Below are positions 27,056-36,270 of a DNA stretch of 64,000 bases, in pieces. This stretch comes from Stenomitos rutilans HA7619-LM2 (GTDB lineage: Bacteria > Cyanobacteriota > Cyanobacteriia > Leptolyngbyales > Leptolyngbyaceae), in contig JAHHIE010000006.1 of NCBI GenBank assembly GCA_019358945.1, forward strand, positions 62,001 through 126,000, in the 5' to 3' direction. Both the position numbers and the translations under genes were made by a program. Positions within the stretch are counted from its first letter, which is position 1, and every line of letters begins with the position of its first letter. The notes below the pieces were generated by a model. It searched no databases. It had not been told where the DNA came from and saw only the letters and a list, made by a program, of their open reading frames with translations.

Positions 27056-27415
27056 CTACGGCAACCGATCGCCCAATTTACTCACGATCGGTAGCCGCAT
27101 CGGTTTGCGCCGCCATAGCTGTACCATCAACCAAAGGTTTACCACAAAATAGCCAGAGGTGAATAAACTACTGGTGATTAGCAGTGGGAGTGAAAGGGCT
27201 TCTGAGGCGTTTGCACCTGCGCCCAGCAAGACGTAACCCAGGAGCCAGCCTAGCGCTAAAGTGATGACCAGGCGGCTGAGGGTTTTTTGCTGTCGTGTGC
27301 CGCGATCGCGATACAGCGTCCAGAGAGCGGGAAAAAAGCCAACAACGGGAATCAAATAAACGAAGAGCTGAAGACGTTTGATGTCCTGATTCTCAAACGG
27401 GTCTGGAGCAGCCAT
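27056..27415 (-). CDS. Small integral membrane protein
   Basis: The 119-residue protein has about three hydrophobic helices: LFVYLIPVVGFFPALWTLY (17-35), LVITLALGWLLGYVLLGAG (about 50-68) and a C-terminal pair around residues 78-100 (LLITSSLFTSGYFVVNLWL). Short basic loops separate them (RDRGTRQQKTLSR), suggesting inside-positive topology. The spacing and LIPVVGFFPALWTLYR recall small cyanobacterial membrane proteins of the DUF4870 kind, but the match is not firm. It is divergent from the permease gene with about 110 bases between. Confidence 0.55.
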   Translation of the reverse strand: MAAPDPFENQDIKRLQLFVYLIPVVGFFPALWTLYRDRGTRQQKTLSRLVITLALGWLLGYVLLGAGANASEALSLPLLITSSLFTSGYFVVNLWLMVQLWRRKPMRLPIVSKLGDRLP

Positions 27416-27527
27416 AATTGCCTATCTCGCTGTATCTCTTAAGAGTAATTAAGTCTGAGCGTCAAAAAGGATACCTCATGCTATTAAGTTTCAGTATCTG
27501 CTGTTTGTAACGAGTACAGTTTTTCCT

Positions 27528-29048
27528 ATGACAGAAAATGAAAATCCGAGGGGAATCGTCCGCTACGAATCGGTTGAACAGGACTACCTGGAAAAACGCC
27601 AGCTACGGCGTAGTGCAGGTTGGGTCTTGTTGTGGGCACTGGGCGTTGGCGCGGTTATTTCTGGTGACTACTCTGGCTGGAATTTTGGGTTGGCCTCTGG
27701 TGGTTTTGGGGGCTTAGCCATTGCGACCCTTTTGATGGCATTGATGTACGTTTGCATGGTCTATAGTATCGCCGAACTGTCGGCAGCTTTGCCTCATGCG
27801 GGTGGCTTTTACTCCTTTACGCGCAGTGCGTTTGGGCCATTAGGCGGTTTTATTTGCGGGGTGACCGACACCATTGAGTATGTGGTCACCCCTGCGGTTG
27901 TAGTCTTCTTTATCAGTAGTTACATGCAAACGCTGCTGCCAAGTGTGCCGCTGGCAGTTTGGTGGGTGGTATTCTATGCCATTTTTGTGTTTGTCAATAT
28001 CAGGGGTGTAGAACTCACGCTGAAAGCGGGGCTGGTGGTGACTGCGATCGCGGCAGGGGTACTGGTCATTTTCTTTGTCACGGCGCTTTTTTCGGGTAAG
28101 TTTCAGCCAGATCTGCTGTTCAATATTCCACCCGAACCGGGAAATCCTAACTGGTTGCCGTTTGGCTTGGGTGGTGTATTTAAATCGTTGCCCTATGCCA
28201 TCTGGTTTTATTTGGCGATCGAGCAATTGCCGTTAGCCGCAGAAGAAGCGCACGATACCGTGCGGGATATTCCCAAAGCGCTGAACTGGGGTATTATTAC
28301 CCTCCTGTTGCTGTCGCTGTTTGTGCTGGTGTTGAATCCTGGTCTACCCACGACTTTTACCGACCCGGCAACCAATCAGACCTTGACAGGAGCGGCAGCA
28401 ATCAGCAAATCAGGTGCGCCGATCGCGGATGGATTTAAAGCCATCTTTGGTGATGGCCCCATCTTCACCATCCTGACCACGCTGGCGGTAACTGGGTTAA
28501 TTGCCAGTTTTCACACAATCATCTACGCCTACGGACGTGTGCTGTTTTCGCTGTCACGAGCAGGCTACTATCCACGGTGGATTTCGATCACCAGTCGTTG
28601 GCATACGCCTGCGATCGCGCTGATTGTGGGTGCTGCCGTCGGTCTGATCTGCTTGCTTATTCTGGAGCAAACGGGCCAGTCAGCGCTGATTGGCAGCACG
28701 CTCATTAATATGGCGGTACTGGGTGCTGTGATCTCCTACGCGATGGTGATGATCAGCTACGTGAAGCTAAAGCTTTCGCGGTCTGACATTCATCGTCCGT
28801 ATCAAAGTCCGCTGGGGATTGCGGGTGCCTCGATCGGTGCGGCCTTGGCAATCATCGCTCTGTTTGCTTGCTTTGCCGATCCGGCGTATCAGCCAGCGGT
28901 TGTCTGGGTGGTCATCTTCTTAGCCGTGATGATTGCTTACTTTTTGCTCTATTCCCGCAAAAAATTGGTTGCACGGGCACCAGAAGAGGAAAACGCTCTG
29001 CTGGCAAGAGCCTTGCAAGAAATTGAGCAACCAAAGGCGGCAGAGTAA
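27528..29048 (+). CDS. Ethanolamine permease-type APC transporter
   Basis: The 506-residue protein has about twelve membrane helices and belongs to the amino acid-polyamine-organocation superfamily. The early GVGAVISGDYSGWNFGLASG and the following MYVCMVYSIAELSAALPHAG closely match ethanolamine permeases (eat type) rather than general amino acid permeases. It would import ethanolamine or a similar small amine with protons across the plasma membrane. Its stop is three bases before the start of an aldehyde dehydrogenase, so the two form an operon. No ethanolamine ammonia-lyase is in the window, so the true substrate could be another amine. Confidence 0.8.
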   Translation: MTENENPRGIVRYESVEQDYLEKRQLRRSAGWVLLWALGVGAVISGDYSGWNFGLASGGFGGLAIATLLMALMYVCMVYSIAELSAALPHAGGFYSFTRSAFGPLGGFICGVTDTIEYVVTPAVVVFFISSYMQTLLPSVPLAVWWVVFYAIFVFVNIRGVELTLKAGLVVTAIAAGVLVIFFVTALFSGKFQPDLLFNIPPEPGNPNWLPFGLGGVFKSLPYAIWFYLAIEQLPLAAEEAHDTVRDIPKALNWGIITLLLLSLFVLVLNPGLPTTFTDPATNQTLTGAAAISKSGAPIADGFKAIFGDGPIFTILTTLAVTGLIASFHTIIYAYGRVLFSLSRAGYYPRWISITSRWHTPAIALIVGAAVGLICLLILEQTGQSALIGSTLINMAVLGAVISYAMVMISYVKLKLSRSDIHRPYQSPLGIAGASIGAALAIIALFACFADPAYQPAVVWVVIFLAVMIAYFLLYSRKKLVARAPEEENALLARALQEIEQPKAAE

Positions 29049-29051
29049 CGT

Positions 29052-30494
29052 ATGGGTTCGTTGTTAACAGAAATGCTGCTGATTGGAGGCGATCGCGTCC
29101 CTGCGGCCTCCGGTCAGCAGTCTTCCTTGATTGATCCAGCTACAGGTGAACCCTGGGCAACGGTAGCCGCTGGTGACGTTGAAGACATTAATCGTGCCGT
29201 GCAGGTCGCAGAGAAGGCACGGGTAGGTTGGCGTAAGGTCAACTCCCGCGATCGTGCTCGTATGCTTTTTACCCTCGCCAACTTGATCCGCACCAATTTG
29301 GAATCGTTGGCGCGTTTAGAAAGCCGCAATGCAGGTAAGCCGCTTCGTGATGCACGCGATGAGGTGAACTTAGCGGCCGATTGCTTTGAGTATTACGCTG
29401 GAGCCATCAATAAGGTGGGTGGGCAAACGGTTCCTGTGGCAGCAGCAGGGACGCACCTGACCTTTCGGGAGCCGATCGGGGTGTGCGGCATGATCGCGCC
29501 GTGGAATTTTCCGATCGCCATTACCGCTTGGAAAGTTGCGCCTGCCCTGGCAATGGGCAACACGATCGTTCTCAAGCCAGCCTCCCAGACTCCTCTAACC
29601 GCCTTGCGCCTGGGTGAACTGGCGCTGGAAGCAGGTGTGCCCCCCGGTGTGTTTAATGTAGTGCCTGGTGCAGGCGGTACGGCTGGTAATGCGCTGGTGC
29701 GCCATCCTCTGGTACGAAAAATCTCCTTTACGGGATCAACTGAAATTGGCACGCAGGTCATGAAACTGGCCGCCGATGACATTAAAAATGTCACGCTAGA
29801 GCTGGGCGGTAAATCTGCCAACCTCGTCTTTGCCGATGCTGACCTGGACAAAGCCGTGGTGAAATCGTTGTGGAGCGTCCTGGGTAATGCGGGGCAGGAC
29901 TGCTGCGCCCGATCGCGCATTCTCGTCGAGCGTCCCATTTACGATACGTTTCTCAGCCAGTTATCTGAACAATTTCAAGCGCTCAAGGTCGGGCACCCTT
30001 TAGACGACCAAACTGAGATTGGGCCACTCATATCGACAGGGCATCGCGATCGCGTCCATCATTATATCGACCTTGGCAAAGCCGAAGGAGCTAAACTGCT
30101 GTGCGGCGGAGACATTCCCACGGGATCACTGGCTCAAGGTGCCTACCTGAAACCCGCTATTTTTGCCGATACGACCCCCGACATGCAGATTGTGCAAGAA
30201 GAAATCTTTGGGCCTGTGGTTTGCGTACTCCCGTTTGACACGGAAGAAGAAGCGGTGACAATTGCCAACGACAGCCTTTACGGTCTCTCTGGCTCCATCT
30301 GGACGCGGGATGTGAGTCGAGCCTTGCGAGTGGCACGGGCGATCGAAACGGGCGTACTCTCTATCAACACCGGGCACAGCGCCCACCTCGAAGCCCCCTT
30401 TGGCGGCGTGAAACGTAGTGGTTTGGGACGCGAGTTAGGTTTAGCGGCGCTTGACCACTACAGCGAATGGAAAAGCGTCTTTATTGCTGAATAG
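29052..30494 (+). CDS. NAD(P)-dependent aldehyde dehydrogenase
   Basis: The 480-residue aldehyde dehydrogenase is full length. The cofactor region has APWNFPIAI and KPASQTPLTA; FTGSTEIG precedes the general-base Glu in TLELGGKSANL (about residue 255); and the catalytic Cys lies in GQDCCARSR (about 285). The C-terminal part has EEIFGPVVCVLPF and APFGGVKRSGLGRELG. The pattern is closest to betaine-aldehyde, aminobutyraldehyde or related aminoaldehyde dehydrogenases, which fits its tight coupling to an amine permease. It may oxidise the aldehyde produced from the imported amine. Specificity cannot be read from the sequence. Confidence 0.88.
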   Translation: MGSLLTEMLLIGGDRVPAASGQQSSLIDPATGEPWATVAAGDVEDINRAVQVAEKARVGWRKVNSRDRARMLFTLANLIRTNLESLARLESRNAGKPLRDARDEVNLAADCFEYYAGAINKVGGQTVPVAAAGTHLTFREPIGVCGMIAPWNFPIAITAWKVAPALAMGNTIVLKPASQTPLTALRLGELALEAGVPPGVFNVVPGAGGTAGNALVRHPLVRKISFTGSTEIGTQVMKLAADDIKNVTLELGGKSANLVFADADLDKAVVKSLWSVLGNAGQDCCARSRILVERPIYDTFLSQLSEQFQALKVGHPLDDQTEIGPLISTGHRDRVHHYIDLGKAEGAKLLCGGDIPTGSLAQGAYLKPAIFADTTPDMQIVQEEIFGPVVCVLPFDTEEEAVTIANDSLYGLSGSIWTRDVSRALRVARAIETGVLSINTGHSAHLEAPFGGVKRSGLGRELGLAALDHYSEWKSVFIAE

Positions 30495-30525
30495 GAGTTA
30501 GGAGAGCCGCGCCACAGGCAAATTC

Positions 30526-31026
30526 GTGATGAGATCAGGAACAGAATGGAACGTAATGGTGAACCTTCAAAGCATCAGCTTAGAAGCTTTTCAAGCAATT
30601 GATGGTGCTAGACGGATTATTGTCCACGACCATCCTCGACAGTTTGCGCGGTTAGATTTGGGCGAATCCTTGGGCTGCTATGGACTTAGCTGGCGTAGCA
30701 ATCTTCCACTCATTCAACCAGTGATTGCATATGCTCACGATCGCCAAACACTTTGGGTTGGAGTGGATCAACGTCTTGCTGCGATCGATCTGCAAGATGG
30801 ACACATTAGCCTTTCTCTAGCGCTTTACTACAACCTGTTCCAAATCTTGCCAACACGCGATTGGGTAGCTGTTTTGACTGAGCTTGAGGTTCTACTGTTC
30901 GCCAATTCTGACTGCTCCCTTTTCTGTAGCCAAGCCCTACCAGATCTTGCGGCTGAGCTTTTGATCGTCAACTCGGATTTAGTGATTCGGCTGGACGATG
31001 ATCGCCGTTTAAGCCTGAATCCTTAG
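30526..31026 (+). CDS. Hypothetical protein
   Basis: This predicted soluble protein of about 166 residues has several beta-rich stretches (ARRIIVHDHPRQFARLDLG, QTLWVGVDQRLAAIDLQDGHISLSL, WVAVLTELEVLLFANSD) that suggest WD40- or Kelch-like strands. The frame opens with GTG at 30526, followed by ATG at 30529 and ATG at 30556 (MVNLQS). None has a strong ribosome-binding site, so the start is uncertain. It follows the aldehyde dehydrogenase by about 30 bases on the same strand and could be co-transcribed. No family is recognised. Confidence 0.5.
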   Translation: MMRSGTEWNVMVNLQSISLEAFQAIDGARRIIVHDHPRQFARLDLGESLGCYGLSWRSNLPLIQPVIAYAHDRQTLWVGVDQRLAAIDLQDGHISLSLALYYNLFQILPTRDWVAVLTELEVLLFANSDCSLFCSQALPDLAAELLIVNSDLVIRLDDDRRLSLNP

Positions 31027-31037
31027 ACATGTGAGCT

Positions 31038-31676
31038 TTACGTTCCTTCCAGGGCGCGCAGTTCGTCATCCATGTAGGAGCGATCGCCTAATACTTCCAG
31101 CATGGGACCATGTTCCGTGAATTTAACGACGCTGATCGAGGCTGCAAGGGTACTGATGCGATCGCGGTAGCGTCCCAAATCGATGCCTAACAAGCTGCAC
31201 AGGATGATCCGAATGGTGGCTTTATGCGATACAACTAGGACGTTGCCCGACGGATGCTTTTGCTCAATTTCGGCAACCACAAGAGAGGCGCGGCTGGCGA
31301 TTTGCACAGACGTTTCGCCGCCTGTAGGTGCATTCCAGGCAGGCTCCGTTAACCAGCGAATGTAGTCTTCTGCATAATGTTCTTTCACATACTCCTGGGT
31401 TTTGCCTTCCCATTCACCGTAACGAATTTCTTTCAAGCCATCGCGGAACTGCATCTCCAACCCGATCGCCTGACAAAGGGGTTTAGCAGTGGCGATCGTG
31501 CGCTTCATCGGACTCACATACGCCGCCGTCCACTCCATCGACTTGTACGCTGTGGCAAAAGCTTCTGCCATTTTAGTCCCGTTGGCAGTCAAGTCTGGGT
31601 CAAGCTCGCCACAATACCCACCCGTGATGCTGTAGGTCGTTTCGCCATGACGCACAAAATATAGCTTTAGACTCAT
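31038..31676 (-). CDS. Histidine phosphatase family protein (phosphoglycerate mutase-like)
   Basis: The 212-residue protein has the catalytic RHGE motif at residues 9-12, a second conserved Arg in SPMKRTIATA, RYGEWEGKT and the second active-site His in LVVSHKATIRI. This is the layout of cofactor-dependent phosphoglycerate-mutase-like phosphatases (GpmB/CobC/SixA relatives). The substrate cannot be deduced; in cyanobacteria members act on sugar phosphates and other phosphoesters. It ends 11 bases from the convergent hypothetical gene. The region upstream is filled by heptamer repeats. Confidence 0.85.
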   Translation of the reverse strand: MSLKLYFVRHGETTYSITGGYCGELDPDLTANGTKMAEAFATAYKSMEWTAAYVSPMKRTIATAKPLCQAIGLEMQFRDGLKEIRYGEWEGKTQEYVKEHYAEDYIRWLTEPAWNAPTGGETSVQIASRASLVVAEIEQKHPSGNVLVVSHKATIRIILCSLLGIDLGRYRDRISTLAASISVVKFTEHGPMLEVLGDRSYMDDELRALEGT

Positions 31677-31680
31677 GAGG

Positions 31681-31860
31681 CTTTGGGGGGACTGGTAGGG
31701 GAGGGATGAGGGAGGAAGGGATGAGGGGTGAGGGATGAGGGAGGAAGGGATGAAGGCTAAAGGCTAAAGGCTAAAAAGAAGGCTAAAGGCTAAAAAGAAA
31801 GCTGACTTCTGACTTCTGACTTCTGACTTCTGACTCTTGACTCCCTTCTAACAACTAAGA
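31681..31860 (+). repeat. Short tandem repeat tract (STRR heptamers)
   Basis: Three heptamer families follow one another: GGGATGA/GGAGGAA units, AAGGCTA units (repeated with AAAAGA spacers) and four consecutive CTTCTGA units. The tract fills the gap between the phosphatase and glgP genes. It is non-coding, but the same families occur in coding frames elsewhere in this window. Confidence 0.75.
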
Positions 31861-31903
31861 ACTCTAGCGAAGCCATGCCGAAGGCTTTACAACCAACAAC
31901 TAA

Positions 31904-34441
31904 TTAGCTGATCGCCGCTCCTGCCTGAACATATTCCTTTTGCTCGATCGTGATGGGTTTGACGTGCCAGATGTCTTCGCAGTATTCCCGGATAGACCGA
32001 TCAGACGAGAATTTGCCCATCCTCACCGAGTTGAGGATCGATAAACGTGTCCAGTGCTCTTGATCCCGATATGCCTGACTGACCCGATCTTGACAGTCGA
32101 TGTAGGACTGGTAATCTGCCATCAGTAAATAATCGTCTTTATACAGCAAAGTGCTGACTAGCGCGTTGAATAAGTTGGTATCGCCGTTAGAAAAACCACC
32201 AGAGGCGATGAGATCCATTGCGGCTTTCAGTTCAGCGTTGCCGTTGTAATATTGCCAGGGGTTATAGCCGCTGGCTTTGAGGGCGTAGACTTCGGGAGTC
32301 GTGAGTCCGAACAAGAAGAAATTGTCGGCTCCCACTTCTTCGCGGATTTCTACGTTGGCACCATCCAGGGTGCCGATCGTCAAAGCCCCGTTCATCGAGA
32401 ATTTCATGTTGCCTGTACCGGAGGCTTCCTTTCCTGCCAGCGAAATCTGCTCAGAGAGGTCAGCGGCAGGATACACGCGCTGGGCAAATTTCACGTTGTA
32501 GTCTTTGAGAAACACAACTTTGAGGCGATCGCGCACATCGGGATCGTTGTTCACCACATCGCCAACCGAGTTGATGAACTTGATGATGAGCTTTGCCATA
32601 TAGTAGCCAGGAGCCGCTTTGCCACCAAAAATAAAGGTGCGCGGCGTGATTTCGACATCAGGATTGGCTTTGATGCGGTTGTAAAGCGTGATGATGTGAA
32701 GGACATCCAGATGTTGCCGCTTGTATTCGTGGATGCGCTTGGCCTGAATATCGAACAATGAAGTGGGATCAACGTCAATCCCGTTAACTTGCTTGATATA
32801 AGCCGCGAGATCTTGCTTGATTTCCAGCTTAATTTGCCGCCACTGCTGACGAAACTCGGCATCTTCAACGTAGGGCTCAAGCTGACGCAGTTCGTCCAGG
32901 TGCTTGATCCAACCATCGCCAATCTTGCTGGTGATCAGGTTTGACAATCGGGGGTTGCTCAACACCATAAAACGGCGGGGCGTGACTCCGTTTGTCTTGT
33001 TGCTAAACTTTTCGGGATAAAGTTCGTAAAAGTCGCGCAGTACGTCTTGTTTGAGAAGTTCGCTGTGAAGTGCGGCAACTCCGTTGATAGCGTGGCTACC
33101 GACACAGGCCAGGTGCGCCATGCGGACATAGCGTTCGCCCGCTTCGTCGATGAGCGACATACGGTTGAGGCGATCGAGATCATCGGGAAACTTCAGGCGA
33201 ATCTCGTCGAGAAAGCGACTGTTGATTTCGTAGATGATTTCGAGGTGGCGCGGCAAGAGTGTGCCAAAGAGATTCAGTCCCCAACGCTCCAGGGCTTCGG
33301 GCAGCAGGGTGTGGTTGGTGTAGGCGAGGGTTTTTTGGGTAATGCTCCAGGCGGCTTCCCATTCCATCGCGTGTTCATCCATGAGCAGGCGCATGAGTTC
33401 CGCCACGGCGATCGCGGGGTGCGTGTCGTTGAGCTGAATCGCAAACTTTTCATGGAATTGGTCAAGCGGAATGTCTTGGCGGAGCAAGATTAAAATCATG
33501 TCTTGCAAGGAACACGACACGAAGAAAATCTGCTGCGCCAGACGGAGTTTCTTCCCTTGAGACGACTCGTCGTTGGGGTAGAGTACCTTCGTCAGGGTTT
33601 CGGAAACGGTCTTTTGCTGCACCGCGCGGAAGTAGTCGCCAGAGTTAAAGGCGGCAAAGTCGAATGATTCAGCCGCCGCTGCACTCCAGAGTCGGAGGGT
33701 TGTCGCCGTATTGGTCTTGTAGCCCAAAATGGGAGTGTCGTAGGGAATGCCCATGACCAGTTCGTTGGGCACCCAGCGTACCCGGTTGCGACCCGTCGTT
33801 GCGTCAGTGTAGGTTTCGGTGTGACCGCCCAGTTTGACTTCTACGGCCCATTCAGGACGGGCAATCTCCCACGGGTTGCCATAGCGTAGCCATTTGTCGG
33901 TAATTTCAAACTGCCAGCCATCGCGGATGTCTTGGTCAAAAATGCCAAACTCGTAGCGAATGCCGTAGCCGATCGAGGGAATGTCAAGCGTTGCCATTGA
34001 ATCGAGGTAGCAGGCCGCTAAACGCCCCAGGCCACCGTTGCCAAGTCCAGGCTCTTCTTCCTGGTTGGCAATCTCAGCGAAATTGAGACCGAGTTCTTCG
34101 ATCGCTTGCTTCACTTCGTCGTAAATGCCCAGGCTAATCAGGTTGTTGCCCAGATGCGGCCCCATGAGAAACTCGGCAGACAGGTAAGCAACCGTTCGCA
34201 CAGTCTGTTGGGTGTAGGTCTCAGCCGTGGTGAGCCAGCGTCTCAGCAGTCGATCGCGCACGGTGTAGGCCAGCGCCATGTAGTAGTCGTTTTGGGTTGC
34301 GATCTTGGGAAATTTGCCCTGAATGTAGAAGAGATTGTCCTGAAAGGCGCGTTTCAGGGTTTCGATGCTCAGCCCTGTGCGATCGTCCTCAACAACAATT
34401 GTGGGTACGCACTCGATCGGTTGGTTTGGTGCGGTCTGCAT
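31904..34441 (-). CDS. glgP: Glycogen phosphorylase
   Basis: The 845-residue enzyme removes glucose-1-phosphate from glycogen with a pyridoxal phosphate cofactor. Conserved blocks include AYLSAEFLMGPHLGNNL, EEEPGLGNGGLGRLAACYLDS, QLNDTHPAIAVAELMR, TNHTLLPEALERW, NGVTPRRF, QAKRIHEYKRQ and EASGTGNMKFSMNGAL, the last containing the Lys that binds the cofactor. Length is normal. It lies 21 bases downstream of the transaldolase gene on the same strand, a sensible pairing because both feed sugar phosphates into the oxidative pentose phosphate route when light is absent. It acts in the cytoplasm. Confidence 0.95.
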   Translation of the reverse strand: MQTAPNQPIECVPTIVVEDDRTGLSIETLKRAFQDNLFYIQGKFPKIATQNDYYMALAYTVRDRLLRRWLTTAETYTQQTVRTVAYLSAEFLMGPHLGNNLISLGIYDEVKQAIEELGLNFAEIANQEEEPGLGNGGLGRLAACYLDSMATLDIPSIGYGIRYEFGIFDQDIRDGWQFEITDKWLRYGNPWEIARPEWAVEVKLGGHTETYTDATTGRNRVRWVPNELVMGIPYDTPILGYKTNTATTLRLWSAAAAESFDFAAFNSGDYFRAVQQKTVSETLTKVLYPNDESSQGKKLRLAQQIFFVSCSLQDMILILLRQDIPLDQFHEKFAIQLNDTHPAIAVAELMRLLMDEHAMEWEAAWSITQKTLAYTNHTLLPEALERWGLNLFGTLLPRHLEIIYEINSRFLDEIRLKFPDDLDRLNRMSLIDEAGERYVRMAHLACVGSHAINGVAALHSELLKQDVLRDFYELYPEKFSNKTNGVTPRRFMVLSNPRLSNLITSKIGDGWIKHLDELRQLEPYVEDAEFRQQWRQIKLEIKQDLAAYIKQVNGIDVDPTSLFDIQAKRIHEYKRQHLDVLHIITLYNRIKANPDVEITPRTFIFGGKAAPGYYMAKLIIKFINSVGDVVNNDPDVRDRLKVVFLKDYNVKFAQRVYPAADLSEQISLAGKEASGTGNMKFSMNGALTIGTLDGANVEIREEVGADNFFLFGLTTPEVYALKASGYNPWQYYNGNAELKAAMDLIASGGFSNGDTNLFNALVSTLLYKDDYLLMADYQSYIDCQDRVSQAYRDQEHWTRLSILNSVRMGKFSSDRSIREYCEDIWHVKPITIEQKEYVQAGAAIS

Positions 34442-34462
34442 AGTTTGAGTCCTTTTCAGAAT

Positions 34463-35638
34463 TTACGCTTCAGCCAGGTGGAACGCGGCTCCTAGTCCTG
34501 CGCCCATTTCGGCTGGTGTAATTTTGCCGTCGTGGTTGACATCCAGGGCATCAAACACGGCATCCGTGCCCATCCATTCTTCGCGGGTGATGAACCCGTC
34601 GCCATCCAGGTCGTAGGTATGAAAAATATCTTCGGCGGCATGGATGACAGCTTCTTCGCCCTCTAGCATCGAGAGTCGCTTTTCGAGGAGCTTTTCGAGA
34701 GCCACCAGCGCTTTTGTAAAGCCTGTAATGCCTTCGTCAAGTTTTTGCGTTGCCATCGGGTCTTCAGCGTGAAGCTTATCAAAGGTGTCCTGGTCGATCG
34801 TGATCTTTTCCAGTTGCAGCCCAGCAGCTTTAGCGGGATCAAGCTTGCGTGGCAAGTCGGCTTCAGTGGTTTGCAGTTCTTTGAGCAGGGCAGGTGAAAT
34901 GGTGAGCAGATCGCAGCCTGCCAGTTCAGTAATCTCGCCGACGTTGCGGAAACTGGCCCCCATCACTTCCGTCTTGTAGCCAAACTTTTTGTAGTAGTTG
35001 TAGATTTTGGTAACAGACAACACGCCAGGATCTTCAGTCGCTACGTAGTCTTTGCCCGTGCTGGCTTTATGCCAATCGAGAATGCGCCCTACAAACGGAG
35101 AGATGAGGGTGATCCCCGCTTCGGCACAGGCGATCGCTTGATGGATGCCAAATAAGAGGGTCAGGTTGCAGTGAATGCCTTCTTTTTCCAACACTTCAGC
35201 CGCTTTAATGCCTTCCCAGGTAGAGGCGATTTTAATGAGAACGCGATCGCGGGAGACACCCGCCGCCTCGTACTGGGCAATGAGAGCACGCCCCTTAGCG
35301 ATCGTCGCTTCGGTGTCGTAGGACAGGCGAGCATCCACTTCCGTTGAAACGCGACCGGGAATAATTTTGAGAATGCGGAGTCCAAACGCTACAGCAAGGC
35401 GATCGAACGCCAGCGTCAAAATCGTTTCATTTGAAGCACTTTCACCCGCATCCAGCTTTGCCTGCTTCAGGGTACCATCCACAATTTCCTGATACTGGGG
35501 CATCTGTGCTGCCGCCGTAATCAAGGAAGGATTGGTCGTCGCATCGCGCGGCTTGAAGGTTTCGATCGCTTGGATATCCCCGGTATCTGCGACGACAACG
35601 GTCATCTCCCGCAGTTGTTCGAGTAAATGCTTTGCCAT
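34463..35638 (-). CDS. tal: Transaldolase with C-terminal EF-hand pair
   Basis: The 391-residue protein has a transaldolase barrel (residues 1-330; [12 protein letters not shown], the Schiff-base Lys in [28 protein letters not shown]). It is followed by two EF-hand loops: [14 protein letters not shown] and [14 protein letters not shown]. Both loops carry Asp/Asn at positions 1, 3 and 5 and Glu at 12, so they should bind Ca2+. Other cyanobacterial transaldolases share this extension, so it is not a new fusion. The enzyme moves a three-carbon unit between sugar phosphates. Ca2+ regulation of activity is inferred from the loops. glgP follows 21 bases later. Confidence 0.93.
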   Translation of the reverse strand: MAKHLLEQLREMTVVVADTGDIQAIETFKPRDATTNPSLITAAAQMPQYQEIVDGTLKQAKLDAGESASNETILTLAFDRLAVAFGLRILKIIPGRVSTEVDARLSYDTEATIAKGRALIAQYEAAGVSRDRVLIKIASTWEGIKAAEVLEKEGIHCNLTLLFGIHQAIACAEAGITLISPFVGRILDWHKASTGKDYVATEDPGVLSVTKIYNYYKKFGYKTEVMGASFRNVGEITELAGCDLLTISPALLKELQTTEADLPRKLDPAKAAGLQLEKITIDQDTFDKLHAEDPMATQKLDEGITGFTKALVALEKLLEKRLSMLEGEEAVIHAAEDIFHTYDLDGDGFITREEWMGTDAVFDALDVNHDGKITPAEMGAGLGAAFHLAEA

Positions 35639-35983
35639 GAGTGACTCCTAAGGGATGGACGCAAAGTGGGCAGTGGGGCAGCGCGTTAAACGTGACGTAC
35701 AGGTTATACCATCGCACTCGCGATCAGTTTCGCTACGGCTATACTACTGGGCGTTTGTCAGAACGGAGATTATCATCCAAAAGCTTTAATCTACTGTTTC
35801 GCTCACTACTGACCGCAGGGTAAAACCTAACAGGTTTCTTAAGGTTTTGGCAGTCAGGGCACCCTACGATACGAGTGTGATCTGGTTGACTGACAAATCT
35901 TTTAGTGATCGCCTGACCCGCCCTGCGCTGAAAGTGCGGGCTCATGAAGGGAAGCCCTCTTTAAAGGACTGCAAGCGTCTTGT

Positions 35984-36003
35984 AACCCGTTTTAACGGGT
36001 TTT
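35984..36003 (+). terminator. Rho-independent-type hairpin without an upstream gene
   Basis: AACCCGTT pairs with AACGGGTT (stem of six to eight pairs) and is followed directly by further T residues on the plus strand. No plus-strand protein gene lies upstream within more than 4 kb, so the hairpin may end a small RNA. Upstream there are other pairable blocks such as CAGTCA/TGACTG and AGGGAAGCCCT. Confidence 0.5.
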
Positions 36004-36148
36004 CACACTGTTAGCTCAGATTTTAATCACGGGCGAGTGAGCAACGAGCGATCAGCCTTTCAAGATTTTTGTTAGTCAGTCAGGAGTGTGACTGTGATGT
36101 GAGCGTGGGAATGATAAGAGAAACCACCCTCTTAATAGAGAAAGACGT

Positions 36149-36256
36149 ATGTCAACGGCTCCCATGAGCGCTGCGCTGATTGCCGCAGACCGCAATGCTG
36201 TCATGAACGCGATTACTACCATCACTCTTCAGCCTTTTCTGACGACGATTGTTTAG
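36149..36256 (+). CDS. Possible 35-residue small protein
   Basis: The frame runs from ATG at 36149 to TAG at 36254-36256 and reads MSTAPMSAALIAADRNAV and onward, with a hydrophobic C-terminus (LQPFLTTIV). The leader contains AGAG and AAAGA but no strong ribosome-binding site. A small inverted repeat (TAAGAG/CTCTTA) lies just upstream. No family is recognised, and chance occurrence cannot be excluded. Confidence 0.25.
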   Translation: MSTAPMSAALIAADRNAVMNAITTITLQPFLTTIV

Positions 36257-36270
36257 GAACGAGAATTACT

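Noticed and set aside
29393..29938. Minus-strand frame of 181 codons inside aldehyde dehydrogenase
   Set aside because: It is antisense to a strongly conserved enzyme and rich in Arg/Ser/Pro as shadows usually are.
31681..31860. Dense repeat tract considered as a CRISPR or origin iteron array
   Set aside because: The units are seven bases long, contiguous and of several mixed families, matching STRR filler seen in other gaps.
32252..32761. Plus-strand frame of 169 codons inside glgP
   Set aside because: It is a shadow of the glycogen phosphorylase coding frame.
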